Shown here piece by piece: positions 7,836-16,491 of a stretch of 64,000 bases of DNA (position 1 is its first letter; each line of letters begins with the position of its first letter). This stretch comes from Clostridium yunnanense. Lineage in GTDB: Bacteria; Bacillota; Clostridia; Clostridiales; Clostridiaceae. The stretch is from NCBI RefSeq assembly GCF_016595795.1, contig NZ_JAENHN010000059.1, positions 124,001-188,000 of the forward strand. Direction: 5' to 3'. Under the pieces are notes generated by a model. It searched no databases and had not been told where the DNA came from. It saw only the letters and a list, made by a program, of their open reading frames with translations. A program made the translations under genes and the position numbers.

Positions 7836-8585
7836 ATGCTATACACAGTTAAAGAAGTTGCAAAATTAACAGGAGTAACTATAAAGGCACTCCATCATTA
7901 TCACAAAATAGGATTACTACAGCCCTGTGAGATTACAGATGCCGGCTATCGTCTCTACGGGACAAAAGAACTTGAGGTTTTGCAGCAGATATTATTTTAT
8001 CGTGAACTTGATTTCTCTCTCGAAAATATCAAAAAGGCTTTGGAGGATGAACCTAGTCGTTTAAAATGTTTAACAAAGCAACAGGAACTGCTACTTGCGC
8101 GCAAGCAGAGAATTGATTGTTTGTTAAAAACGATATATCAATCCATAGTCCTCAGTAAGGAAGGAGAAATTATGAATACAACAGATATGTTTAAAGGATT
8201 TAACAAAGATCAATGGGAGGATGCACTTTCTGAGCAAAGCGAATATATCAAAGATAAATATGGCTATGATATACCAGAGGTGCAGGAAGCTGATGTTCCA
8301 AATATGAATGAACAAGCTTTGGAAGCGCAGCATTTTATTAGATATATGGGAGATGCTTTAAAAAGTGGATTGAGGGCAAATGACGAAAAGGTACAAGAAT
8401 TATTAGAAAATCATATTCAATTTTTGACAAGGCATGGTCATAATATTGACGCAAAGGCACTTGCAGCTCAGTCGAAATTCTTTTTAGAGGATGATTTCCA
8501 TAGAGGTATGCTTGAAGGTCAGCAGGTAGGACTTTCTTATTACTTATGCATAGCAACTGACATATATGCAGCATCAAGACAATAA
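7836..8585 (+). CDS. MerR-family regulator with TipAS antibiotic-recognition domain
   Basis: At 249 residues it has the TipAL architecture: an N-terminal MerR winged helix (YTVKEVAKLTGVTIKALHHY, wing GYRLY), a coiled coil to about residue 100, then a TipAS helical domain starting near MFKGFNKDQWE. In TipAL this last domain binds thiopeptides and related drugs and activates efflux genes. Length and order match the family, so it looks intact. The ribosome binding site GAGGTGAGG is strong. The gene is monocistronic: a MerR-type promoter in front, a terminator behind. Its own promoter is the only visible target. Confidence 0.88.
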   Translation: MLYTVKEVAKLTGVTIKALHHYHKIGLLQPCEITDAGYRLYGTKELEVLQQILFYRELDFSLENIKKALEDEPSRLKCLTKQQELLLARKQRIDCLLKTIYQSIVLSKEGEIMNTTDMFKGFNKDQWEDALSEQSEYIKDKYGYDIPEVQEADVPNMNEQALEAQHFIRYMGDALKSGLRANDEKVQELLENHIQFLTRHGHNIDAKALAAQSKFFLEDDFHRGMLEGQQVGLSYYLCIATDIYAASRQ

Positions 8586-8693
8586 GGGATTTCAATAGTT
8601 CTAAAAAGGATATAGTTTTTATGATATCCACACAAATAAAACTTAATAATTTTAATATTGTTATGAAATGAATAAAAGGCTTAAATAATACGG

Positions 8694-8743
8694 AAGTCAT
8701 GGGTAAATATAGTGATAAATACTATATTGCCATGACTTTTTTT
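8694..8743 (+). terminator. Strong intrinsic terminator after the TipAS-type regulator
   Basis: An outer stem AAGTCATGG/CCATGACTT and an inner stem AATATAGT/ACTATATT stack almost continuously, followed by seven T residues. Confidence 0.9.
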
Positions 8744-8772
8744 CATATTCAAGTGATATTAATTAAAAGATT

Positions 8773-9165
8773 ATCTTAAATAATTTACTCGTAAATGATG
8801 ATGTTATAAACTATGTGCGTAAATTCAAAGTATTTGCTGATATCAAACAATTTATTAATCTTTACTATCATAAAGCTTATTTTGATAGCAATCCATTTAT
8901 ATATGACGAAAAATAGCTAGTTTTGTTGAAAATATAGAAAGTTATACAAAATTATGTATAATCGAAGTTGAGAAAGAAAGTTTAGACGAAAACAGTAGGA
9001 ATAAGCACATACTTTTTAAGTAAATTAAAAATTAAGGAAAAATTATAAAGAGTACTGCAACTCAAGTTGATCAAGGATTTGAAACATATCATAAATTGGC
9101 TGTTTAATGTTCATGCACATTATAAAAACTTTATAGAGAATTTCAATAAAAATTTATATAAATAA
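8773..9165 (+). pseudogene. Decayed coding remnant, family unknown
   Basis: Three stretches with coding-like composition lie in succession in different frames. 8773-8916 ends in TAG and contains the phrase NYVRKFKVFADIKQF. 8919-9023 contains SFVENIESYTKLCIIEVEKE. 9052-9165 contains DLKHIINWLFNVHAHYKNF. None has a start with a ribosome binding site and each is cut by stops. Together they look like a helical protein gene of about 130 codons that has suffered frameshifts. The original family cannot be told and the assignment is tentative. Confidence 0.3.
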
Positions 9166-9225
9166 CTTGAAAAGCAATAATCAATAATTTATAATATGGT
9201 TATAAATACTTCATTAGGAGGATTC

Positions 9226-9717
9226 ATGGAAACTAATAAATTAAATATCAATGCAATCAAATCTTGGTTTATTTCAAGAGCCATAGGCACAGTAGTAGTT
9301 TCAATCATTTTAATAGGAGGGACTTATCTTTTAAGAACAAAATTCGATTTTCTTGAAGGAACAGCTAGTATATATTTGTATATTGGAATTGCAATCATAA
9401 TAGGATTATTACTTTTAAATACGATAGTATATCCAAAACTAGAATATAAGCAATGGACTTATTCAGTAACAAAAGATAAGATAGAATTTTCAGAGGGAAT
9501 CTACTGGGTTAAAACAGTAGTAATACCAATTGTAAGAGTTCAACATATTAAGATAAATCAAGGACCTATAAATAGAAGCTTTGGTTTAGCAGATCTACAG
9601 ATATTTACAGCAGGGGGAGCACATAAGATTCCTAATATTGAAATGGCTAAAGCAGAAGAGATAAGTGAATTTTTGAAGGATAAAGTTAAGGAAAAGGTGA
9701 CAGCAGATGATAGATAA
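9226..9717 (+). CDS. YdbS-like membrane protein with bacterial PH domain
   Basis: A 163-residue protein with two hydrophobic segments (about 14-35 and 45-65), then a bacterial PH domain (bPH_2) containing IYWVKTVVIPIVRVQHI and GLADLQIFTAGG. This is the YdbS layout. In Bacillus ydbS-ydbT is a sigma-W operon giving protection against foreign bacteriocins; the same role here is inference. The start at 9226 has TAGGAGG eight bases before it, so an ATG 30 bases upstream was rejected. The stop overlaps the start of the partner gene by 11 bases. Confidence 0.8.
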   Translation: METNKLNINAIKSWFISRAIGTVVVSIILIGGTYLLRTKFDFLEGTASIYLYIGIAIIIGLLLLNTIVYPKLEYKQWTYSVTKDKIEFSEGIYWVKTVVIPIVRVQHIKINQGPINRSFGLADLQIFTAGGAHKIPNIEMAKAEEISEFLKDKVKEKVTADDR

Positions 9718-11161
9718 ACCTACTAGAAATCATTGGATTGTTATAGTACAAGATGTATTAAAATCCCTGAGACAATTTTGGTTTTTATTAATATTACTAA
9801 TATCTGGTCACAATAAATATATCTATATTGCTGGAGCAATAATAGTAGTTAGTACAGTAGTAATACAAATAAAAAAATGGCTTAACACTGAATATTACGT
9901 CTCTGATAATATATTAGTATACAAAAGTGGCGTATTTCAAAAATCTAGAGAGGAAATACCATTTGATAAAATAAATACCATTGATATGGGGCAAGGAGTA
10001 TTTGATAGAATTCTTGGACTATGTACAGTTAAAATAGATAGTGGAAGTGCTATTGGAAAAGAAGCCGAGTTAAAACTAAAGATTAAATATAAAATAGCAG
10101 AAATGCTTAGAGATACTGTATTAAATATAAAAAATAGTACAGTAGATAATGATTTACAGGAAGAGAAGAAAGAAGAAGCAGCACCTAAAAAAGTGATTTC
10201 TATAAGAGAAATTATGATCTATGCAATAACTAAAGGAAAACTAGGATGGGCGCTTGGTGGATATTTTGCAGTAATGAATTTTGCAGATGATATAGAAAAA
10301 ATCACAAATACTACTATAGTCAAGAATTTGACTAGTTCAATTGATATGAATAATTTAATTCTGCAGGATAGAGTAAAGCTTGTATTTCTGATTATAGGCA
10401 TGCTTTTAGCTGTATATATTGTTATGACCTTGTTATCAATAATTTTTGAAATAGTTAAACTATATAGGTTTACTATAAAAGTTCAAGATAAAAACTTTAA
10501 TATAAGCTATGGACTACTAAGTAAAAAGGAATATTCAATTCCAATAGATAAGATTCATGCATTAAAGTACAAACAGGGAATACTCCAACAAGTATTAGGT
10601 ATCTATACTATTGAAGCAATAACCATAGGCTATGGAGATGAAAAGAATGAAAAAGCAATTCTATATCCTATAGCAAATGATGATTTTAAGCAAAGGTTTT
10701 TAGCTTCACTACTTCCAGAGATGATCTTCTCAGCTGATATCAAAAAACCTCCTAAGCATAGCTTAAAAAGATTTATTGTCATGAGGGTTTTGTTACCATT
10801 TATTGTAATGATACCTCTATATTTCTTAGTTAAACCTGTACCTAGCGAATTCAAAATAGTAGTCATCTTAGTAATAACTTTAATTAATATATTATTTGGA
10901 TATTTAAACTATAGAAATACTTCTTTAGGCGTAACAGATAAGCTAATACTTGCTAGTGAAGGAAGCTTTGTAAAGACAACAACAATAATTAAGCAAAGCA
11001 GCGTTCAATCAGTAGAAAGAAAACAAAATCCATACCAGAGGAAAGCTAAGGTATGCGATTATTTGGTAAGTGTGTATTCAACTTCACTGCCTGAAGCTGT
11101 CAAGGTAAGACATATGAATGAAAATCTTGATAAAGAACTGTATGGAAATTTGATTATGTAA
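9707..11161 (+). CDS. YdbT-like membrane protein with repeated PH domains
   Basis: The 484-residue partner of the preceding protein. Three bPH_2 repeats are visible, each beginning after a pair of membrane segments: near residues 62-130 (YYVSDNILVYKSGVFQK), 255-330 (ISYGLLSKKEYSIPIDKIHA) and 395-470 (LGVTDKLILASEGSF). Membrane segments lie near 17-48, 215-245 and 350-390. An acidic-basic linker lies near 145-160. The 11-base overlap with the YdbS-like gene and a GGTGACAGC-type ribosome binding site within it indicate coupled translation of a two-protein complex. Confidence 0.8.
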   Translation: MIDKPTRNHWIVIVQDVLKSLRQFWFLLILLISGHNKYIYIAGAIIVVSTVVIQIKKWLNTEYYVSDNILVYKSGVFQKSREEIPFDKINTIDMGQGVFDRILGLCTVKIDSGSAIGKEAELKLKIKYKIAEMLRDTVLNIKNSTVDNDLQEEKKEEAAPKKVISIREIMIYAITKGKLGWALGGYFAVMNFADDIEKITNTTIVKNLTSSIDMNNLILQDRVKLVFLIIGMLLAVYIVMTLLSIIFEIVKLYRFTIKVQDKNFNISYGLLSKKEYSIPIDKIHALKYKQGILQQVLGIYTIEAITIGYGDEKNEKAILYPIANDDFKQRFLASLLPEMIFSADIKKPPKHSLKRFIVMRVLLPFIVMIPLYFLVKPVPSEFKIVVILVITLINILFGYLNYRNTSLGVTDKLILASEGSFVKTTTIIKQSSVQSVERKQNPYQRKAKVCDYLVSVYSTSLPEAVKVRHMNENLDKELYGNLIM

Positions 11162-11273
11162 TGAAGTTAGATTGAGGAATAAATGAAATTAATACTATGC
11201 TATAAAATATAAATAAACTCAGGTATTGTGTGAAACAGCGTAATATTATCTTTATCAAAGAAGAGAGGGAGCA

Positions 11274-11564
11274 ATGATGGTTAATATAATACTATTTGTA
11301 TTTTCATATATTATATCATGTTGTATACTGATTTTTTTAGGTTCTAAATTGAACTGGAAAAAATGGTTTAGCAAAAATAATATAAGAAGGGTAGTTTCTT
11401 TTATAATATCTTTTTCAATATATATGGTTGGCTGTATAATTATAGGCAGGATTAATATTACTGATAACTTAAACACTGTTTTGAGAGGAATATTACTTTC
11501 TACAATTATTATTCCGATAACTTTTGGATCATCCAATGTATCAAAAGTCAAAAAGATTGATTAG
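11274..11564 (+). CDS. Small membrane protein of unknown function
   Basis: A 96-residue protein with three hydrophobic segments (about 3-21, 40-58 and 66-84) separated by short basic loops (KLNWKKWF, KNNIRR). The start has GAGGGAG five bases before it. It stands 110 bases after the YdbT-like gene. No family recognised. Confidence 0.5.
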   Translation: MMVNIILFVFSYIISCCILIFLGSKLNWKKWFSKNNIRRVVSFIISFSIYMVGCIIIGRINITDNLNTVLRGILLSTIIIPITFGSSNVSKVKKID

Positions 11565-11682
11565 TGATGCACGTAAAAAGTGAAACAATAGAATCTAAAT
11601 GTGTTCAATTGAAAGTAGTTATATAAAAGTAGTTAAGATTTTAAAATATTCAATTCAATATGGTGGCGTTTAAAAATATATA

Positions 11683-11774
11683 GACATACTACTTCAAATT
11701 TAAATCTATTCAAATAAAGCTTTATAGATCAATCGAAAGCTTTATTTTGAACTAGAAGATTGAGGTAGTATGTC
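11683..11774. repeat. 92-bp nested imperfect palindrome
   Basis: The outer arms GACATACTAC and GTAGTATGTC are exact complements. Inside, TTCAAATAAAGCTTT faces AAAGCTTTATTTTGAA, almost perfectly paired. The whole folds into a long cruciform or hairpin on either strand. There is no T-run outside the arms, so it is not an ordinary terminator. It could be a small palindromic mobile element or a structured RNA. Confidence 0.55.
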
Positions 11775-11940
11775 TGTTCGTATGAATGGATATTCCAGTT
11801 GTATTAATGTAACACATTGACTTGAAGGCTATTATTACAACTCTCATACTCCTTATGAGAGAATTTTAAATATAAATTCTAGAGACAAGTGGATAAATTA
11901 ATATAGATCTAGGTAAGACTATCTCAAATCACTAAGGTTA

Positions 11941-12114
11941 TGTATTAAAGAAATGTTGGTGATTTAACATTCTCGGGTTGTCCACTAAGTTGAAAGACAA
12001 TCTAAGTAGATAATAGTGCAAATAAGAAGTAAATCATGAGAATATATAAACAGTAAGTTGAAAAAGTGTAAAAAATACTTCTTTGTTACCCTAACAACAT
12101 TTTTTAAATACATT
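11941..12114. repeat. Palindromic interspersed repeat, copy A (with 125-bp interior)
   Basis: The left arm (11941-11961) begins TGTATTAAAGAAATGTTGG; the right arm (12093-12114) is AACAACATTTTTTAAATACAT. The arms are inverted and match the perfect repeat at 20544 with a few differences. About 130 bases of unassigned AT-rich sequence lie between them. The right arm continues into the flank with ATTAGTATGGTTAATTT, resembling the flanks of the other copies. Confidence 0.55.
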
Positions 12115-12151
12115 AGTATGGTTAATTTCACATGTTTACATATAGGAGTAT

Positions 12152-13063
12152 TTAATAGAAGTTAATATTTGAAAACCTTCGTTTCAATGCAAAAGTATAC
12201 TTAATATCTGGATATCCGAAAATGACTAAAATGCCGTTTTTGTTTTTCAGTGGTATACCATACTTTTGTTTTATTTTTTTACCGAAGAAATTTAATAATA
12301 AATTTGGTGTGCCAAGCATACAACTTCCTAAGCCTAATGAGTGTGCTGCTAACATAGCATAGGTTGCAGGAATGTATGAATCTACAGGGTCGGCATAAGG
12401 AGATGAATGAAAAAGTATGGCTAAAGGTGCAGAATAGGTTAGCCAATTTGTTCCTTTATCATAATTTGTTACGAACGTGTCTATAGCAGTTGATGCGAAA
12501 GTTTTTAAGGAATCATAATTAGCTTTTCCAATAAAGGGTCTATAAATTTTAAGCATTATTGGAGAGAATAACCACTTATTTCTTTTTAAAACGTTAATTA
12601 ATTCTAAAGTGAATTCTTCAACCTTTTCATTTCCATCCAGAACTAAAATTTCAACATCAGAGCTACCTAGGCCATTAGGTGCAGTTGATGAAGCATCTAG
12701 TATTTTATCTATGATTTCAGGCTCAATTCTTTTCTTCTTAAAGTCTCTTACACTTCTACGCGATAACATTAATGACTTCAAACTTTCATAATCCGCTCTA
12801 TCTGGAGTTTTAGGCAATTCAATTACATCATTTGGTGTCATATCTCTACCATTAATTTTTATTGCTCTGTTTGGACAAACTGCCATACATTGTCCACAAG
12901 CAATACATCCAAATACTCTATTTTGGTCTACCTTTACCATTTTTTCTTCTAGATATAATGGTGCGCCTTTACATACTTTTACGCAAAGCCCACAGACGGT
13001 GCATTTATCTTTATCTATTTCAACATCTGCACATTCATAAAATCGACCTGTTTTTAAAGGCAT
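12152..13063 (-). CDS. Nitroreductase with N-terminal 2[4Fe-4S] ferredoxin domain
   Basis: A 303-residue fusion. Residues 15-70 hold two [4Fe-4S] motifs (C21-C24-C27-C31 and C53-C56-C59-C63, the latter two followed by Ala/Val-Cys-Pro). Residues 90-300 form an FMN-binding nitroreductase domain starting MLSRRSVRDFKKK, with SSTAPNGLGSS and the C-terminal GLGSCMLG loop. Such anaerobe proteins pass electrons from ferredoxin to FMN to reduce nitro compounds, quinones or flavins. AAAGGATG lies nine bases before the ATG. The gene is convergent with the one to its left and probably monocistronic. Confidence 0.88.
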   Translation of the reverse strand: MPLKTGRFYECADVEIDKDKCTVCGLCVKVCKGAPLYLEEKMVKVDQNRVFGCIACGQCMAVCPNRAIKINGRDMTPNDVIELPKTPDRADYESLKSLMLSRRSVRDFKKKRIEPEIIDKILDASSTAPNGLGSSDVEILVLDGNEKVEEFTLELINVLKRNKWLFSPIMLKIYRPFIGKANYDSLKTFASTAIDTFVTNYDKGTNWLTYSAPLAILFHSSPYADPVDSYIPATYAMLAAHSLGLGSCMLGTPNLLLNFFGKKIKQKYGIPLKNKNGILVIFGYPDIKYTFALKRRFSNINFY

Positions 13064-13301
13064 AAATATCTACATCCTTTTATTAAAATTTTTACTTAAC
13101 AATAAGTTCTTCCATATAAAATTTTTTAATAACGCATTTATGAAACTAAGGATAGAATTTTTAAGTATTTGCAGTATTACGAAGTACTAACAGGTTATAT
13201 ATAGATACATATTTTCTAAATAAGTTATATAGAAGAGGTTTCTAAACTAATTTTTAAAGTAAGTGATGTTTTTAGTTTTTTACTCAAATATATTTTCTAT
13301 A

Positions 13302-13310
13302 TGGTATAAT
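13302..13310 (+). promoter_or_regulatory. Extended -10 promoter for the glycerate kinase leader
   Basis: TGGTATAAT is a perfect extended -10 element in the 442-bp gap before the kinase gene. No strong -35 is visible at 17 bp. If used, transcription would start near 13317 and give a leader of about 190 bases containing the hairpin at 13413. Confidence 0.5.
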
Positions 13311-13412
13311 ACTACAAAAAAGCTGATATGCAGTGTGGATAATACGTATTCAATTAAAATGTTCATTTTATATACGTTATATACTTACAATTATACAATG
13401 AAGATAAGTTAG

Positions 13413-13446
13413 ATTCATCTTAAAACCGATGAATTTGATTTTTTTA
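13413..13446 (+). terminator. Leader hairpin with T-run upstream of glycerate kinase
   Basis: ATTCATC and GATGAAT form a 7-bp stem with an 8-base loop, followed by TTTGATTTTTTT. It ends 60 bases before the kinase start and no gene precedes it on this strand. It may therefore act as an attenuator in the leader rather than as a gene-end terminator. Confidence 0.45.
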
Positions 13447-13505
13447 AAATATGTTTAATCATCTAAGATTAATAACAATAAAAATCATGAATTTGGAGGC
13501 AATTT

Positions 13506-14633
13506 ATGAAAGTTGTAGTAGCTATTGATTCTATGAAGGGAAGTCTCTCTTCAATGGAAGCAGGAAATGCAATAAAGGAAGGTATTTTGAGAGTTAAACC
13601 TGATGCTGAGGTTGTAGTAAGACCACTGGCAGATGGAGGAGAAGGAACAACTGATGCATTACTGGAAGGTCTTGGCGGAGAAAAAGTCAGTGTTATAGTT
13701 ACTGGACCTATGGGGAAATCTGTGAAAACCTATTATGGTTATCTTACTGAAAAGAAGGTTGCAATAATGGAAATGGCTTCAGCGGCAGGTATAACCTTAG
13801 TTAATGATTCGGAGAAAAATCCAATGGTTGCAACAACCTTTGGTTTAGGTCAAATGATAAAACATGCGATTTTAAAAGGAGCACGACATTTTATTATTGG
13901 AATCGGAGGCAGTGCAACCAATGATGGTGGGATTGGTATGCTTATGGCCTTAGGTTATGAGTTCTTAGATGTGAATGATCAAAAGGTTGGAGAAGGGGCA
14001 CAGGACTTAGATAAAATAATACGTATTTCAGACGAAAATATAATGAAGGAACTAAAAGAGTGTAAGTTTCAAGTAGCCTGCGATGTTAATAATCCTTTAT
14101 GTGGACCTAATGGGGCCACCTTTGTTTTTGGACCTCAAAAAGGCGTAACAGAAGAGATGAAGAAAGATTTAGATGAAGCTATGAGGAATTATGCGAAAGT
14201 TTCAGAAGAATTCACAGGAAAAAGATGCTCTGAAGCAAAGGGAGCAGGGGCTGCAGGGGGACTTGGTTTCGGATTTATGGAATTTTTAAATGCAGATTTG
14301 ACCCCTGGCATTGAGCTTATATTAAAGACCATCGAACTTGAAAAAGAGATAATTGATGCTGATTATGTAATAACTGGTGAAGGTCGATTGGATTTTCAAA
14401 CTGCAATGGGTAAGGTTCCTGTTGGACTTGCAAAACTCGCAAAAAAATATAATAAGAAAGTTATAGCTTTTGCAGGCAGTATTACTAAAGAAGCCAAGGA
14501 ATGCAATAATGTGGGGATCGATGCTTTCTTTCCAATTGTAAGAGGTGTTACAACTTTAGAGGAGGCAATGAATCCTGAAAATGCAAAGGTAAATATGATG
14601 GATGCTGTAGAGCAGGTATTTAGATTGCTTTAA
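13506..14633 (+). CDS. glxK: Glycerate kinase
   Basis: A 375-residue member of the GlxK/GarK glycerate kinase family, which phosphorylates D-glycerate to 2-phosphoglycerate (some members make 3-phosphoglycerate). The N-terminus VVAIDSMKGSLSSMEAGNAI, the RPLADGGEGT loop and the IGIGGSATNDGGIGM segment are family hallmarks, as is ITGEGRLDFQTAMGK near the end. The length is normal. The ATG follows TTTGGAGG. The gene is monocistronic, with a candidate attenuator in front and a terminator behind. Confidence 0.93.
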   Translation: MKVVVAIDSMKGSLSSMEAGNAIKEGILRVKPDAEVVVRPLADGGEGTTDALLEGLGGEKVSVIVTGPMGKSVKTYYGYLTEKKVAIMEMASAAGITLVNDSEKNPMVATTFGLGQMIKHAILKGARHFIIGIGGSATNDGGIGMLMALGYEFLDVNDQKVGEGAQDLDKIIRISDENIMKELKECKFQVACDVNNPLCGPNGATFVFGPQKGVTEEMKKDLDEAMRNYAKVSEEFTGKRCSEAKGAGAAGGLGFGFMEFLNADLTPGIELILKTIELEKEIIDADYVITGEGRLDFQTAMGKVPVGLAKLAKKYNKKVIAFAGSITKEAKECNNVGIDAFFPIVRGVTTLEEAMNPENAKVNMMDAVEQVFRLL

Positions 14634-14755
14634 AAAATAGATTCTCAGCTTTTATAGTACTGAGAACTTGTAGCATAGTCATAGAAAAAAATATATATAA
14701 TCTAAAATAATGCATAAAAAGTAAAGATTTTTAATACAATAATTGAAAGGCAACA

Positions 14756-14785
14756 GGATAGATATAGTTATCTATCCAATTTTTT
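14756..14785 (+). terminator. Terminator between glycerate kinase and the convergent methyltransferase
   Basis: GGATAGATA pairs with TATCTATCC over a 4-base loop and is followed by AATTTTTT. The stem overlaps the last codons of the minus-strand methyltransferase gene. A second short stem (TTCTCAG/CTGAGAA, about 14642-14668) lies nearer the kinase gene but lacks T residues. Confidence 0.7.
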
Positions 14786-15590
14786 GAGTTATATACAGCG
14801 AAAATTCAAGTAGCGAGCTCACATAACCGCCATATTCATTTATAAGCTCCTTGATTTCATTTTTCATATTCTTTATTATTTCGTCATTTAAACCATCAAG
14901 TATAGAAGCAAATGCAGGAACTGATTCCATAACTTGTAGATACTGTTCAGCATTATTTTGGGTTTCATGATAATACTCTAGTTTATCTATTAGTTTAAAC
15001 AGACCTGACTCCTTAATTTCGATTATTCTCTCATCTTCCTTATATACTCCATCGTGCTCACGTCTTTGTGGTTTTATATTACTTTCATAATAATTAGACA
15101 CATATTTATTAATTATAATGTCAATCTTTTCTTGTATTTCTTTTGTTTTAGGTATCTTTTCGTCGCAAGAGTTATACCAAAATAGAACCAGGTAGCCATT
15201 ATCATTTAATATCTCATAACATTTTTTGTATTTAAAATTTTTATCTATCCAGTGAAATGCCTGAGCGGAATAAACCATGTCATATTTTTCATAACTACTA
15301 GAATCCCAGTCTTCAAAAGATACTACGTCAATTATAACATTAGGAAATAGAGTACACTTTTCTTTTAGAATTTTAGCCATATCTTCGCCTAGTTCAATTG
15401 CATGAATATTAAAAGCTTTCTCCGCAAATTGAACAGTAGCTTTTCCTGTTCCTGCGCCAATTTCAAGTAACCTATCATTGGAATTTACTCCGGTTATTGA
15501 TATAACATCTTGTATTAATTTTTCAGGATAAGAAGGTCTCATTTTATCATATGCAGCAGCTATGCCTTTGTATGGTTCTACTTTCTCCAT
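14772..15590 (-). CDS. Class I SAM-dependent methyltransferase
   Basis: A 272-residue protein with the Rossmann SAM-binding motif LLEIGAGTGKATVQF near residues 41-55, an acidic residue at the end of strand 2 (HAIELGEDM), motif post-I SFEDWD and YDMVYSAQAFHWI as motif II. It belongs to the Methyltransf_11-type small-molecule enzymes. The substrate is unknown. AAGGAGATACC precedes the ATG. It is a single gene, convergent with glycerate kinase. Confidence 0.88.
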   Translation of the reverse strand: MEKVEPYKGIAAAYDKMRPSYPEKLIQDVISITGVNSNDRLLEIGAGTGKATVQFAEKAFNIHAIELGEDMAKILKEKCTLFPNVIIDVVSFEDWDSSSYEKYDMVYSAQAFHWIDKNFKYKKCYEILNDNGYLVLFWYNSCDEKIPKTKEIQEKIDIIINKYVSNYYESNIKPQRREHDGVYKEDERIIEIKESGLFKLIDKLEYYHETQNNAEQYLQVMESVPAFASILDGLNDEIIKNMKNEIKELINEYGGYVSSLLEFSLYITQKIG

Positions 15591-15978
15591 TATAGGTATC
15601 TCCTTAAAAGATTATTTATAATATATAGGTATATTTTATATTTATTTCCAAAGTGTGACAATAGCATATTATTAAATAGATTCATAATATTTTTCATGCT
15701 ATAGATGAAATAATATTAGTTCTAATGCTATTTTGTAATGAGCAAGAAAGGATAACTTTTTTCAACAATTGATATTAAGCATTAAAGTTTTACAAGCTAT
15801 AATTAAATTCGAAGAACAGCTAAAGTATTTGGGTATTTCTAGTAAGTTGGGAGTACATAACTTGTTGAAACGTTGTCTACTTAACAATATTGACAAGCTC
15901 TGGAAGATGTGAGATATTGGAGTTGTTGTAGAAAAATGCAATATTTTAGGGAAAAAGTGAGAAGGGATGAAGTAGACT
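15591..15978. other. 388-bp stretch without a supported gene
   Basis: The gap holds the divergent promoter region of the methyltransferase. On the plus strand there is an open stretch of about 45 codons ending at 15911 (phrases LKYLGISSKLGVHNLLKRC and NNIDKLWKM) that has no proper start or ribosome binding site. It may be a coding remnant. Nothing else is recognisable. Confidence 0.35.
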
Positions 15979-16392
15979 TTGAGAAGATACGTAAGATGGA
16001 ATAAGTTACAAAATGGAAATTACCTAAAGATGGTATTCAGACAAGAAAAAACAGGGCATAAAACTATAGGTTGGAAGGTTGAGGCTGTTATTGCAAAGAC
16101 AAAAAGACAATGTAATGATTGCTTTAACAAATCACCAAAGAGCCATAAGATATTGTGGGGAAAAAGCACAAATGCTGGAAGTGGTGCATATGCCTTAAGT
16201 ATTGCTTTCTCACATGTAAAGGAGTTCGAAAAAAGATTACCGCTAGGATCAGAAATATTTATTTGCGCTTACGATGAAAAGCGTTTAAGAGTTTATAAAC
16301 GTTTAATAAGATACGGATTTGAGATAGTGAAGAATGATTTTAAAGTTAGAAATTTAGATATTTGTTTAAAGAAGGTTAAAACGTCATATTAA
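15979..16392 (+). CDS. Basic hypothetical protein
   Basis: A 137-residue lysine- and arginine-rich protein starting at TTG; a GAAGGGA lies 13 bases upstream, rather far. The middle reads STNAGSGAYALSIAF and the end IFICAYDEKRLRVYKRLIR. This is a compact alpha/beta pattern a little like an acyltransferase end, but no motif is diagnostic. I do not recognise it. The high charge would suit nucleic-acid binding. Confidence 0.45.
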   Translation: MRRYVRWNKLQNGNYLKMVFRQEKTGHKTIGWKVEAVIAKTKRQCNDCFNKSPKSHKILWGKSTNAGSGAYALSIAFSHVKEFEKRLPLGSEIFICAYDEKRLRVYKRLIRYGFEIVKNDFKVRNLDICLKKVKTSY

Positions 16393-16491
16393 TATTATAA
16401 ATGAGGCTGACATTATGCTTTGTGTTGATAAAACATTGGTTGAAAGCATAGAATAATTTAAGCTTTCACAAATTCAACCGATAAGTTAAAA

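Noticed and set aside
8124-8700. Minus-strand ORFs within and after the TipAS regulator gene
   Set aside because: Antisense shadows of a well-supported gene; no ribosome binding sites.
11941-12114. Repeat copy A considered as a small gene or riboswitch
   Set aside because: No conserved riboswitch blocks and the next gene lies on the other strand, convergent; the repeat reading fits better.
15800-15911. Open stretch with LKYLGISSKLGVHNLLKRC
   Set aside because: No start codon with a ribosome binding site and no recognised family; only noted as a possible remnant.
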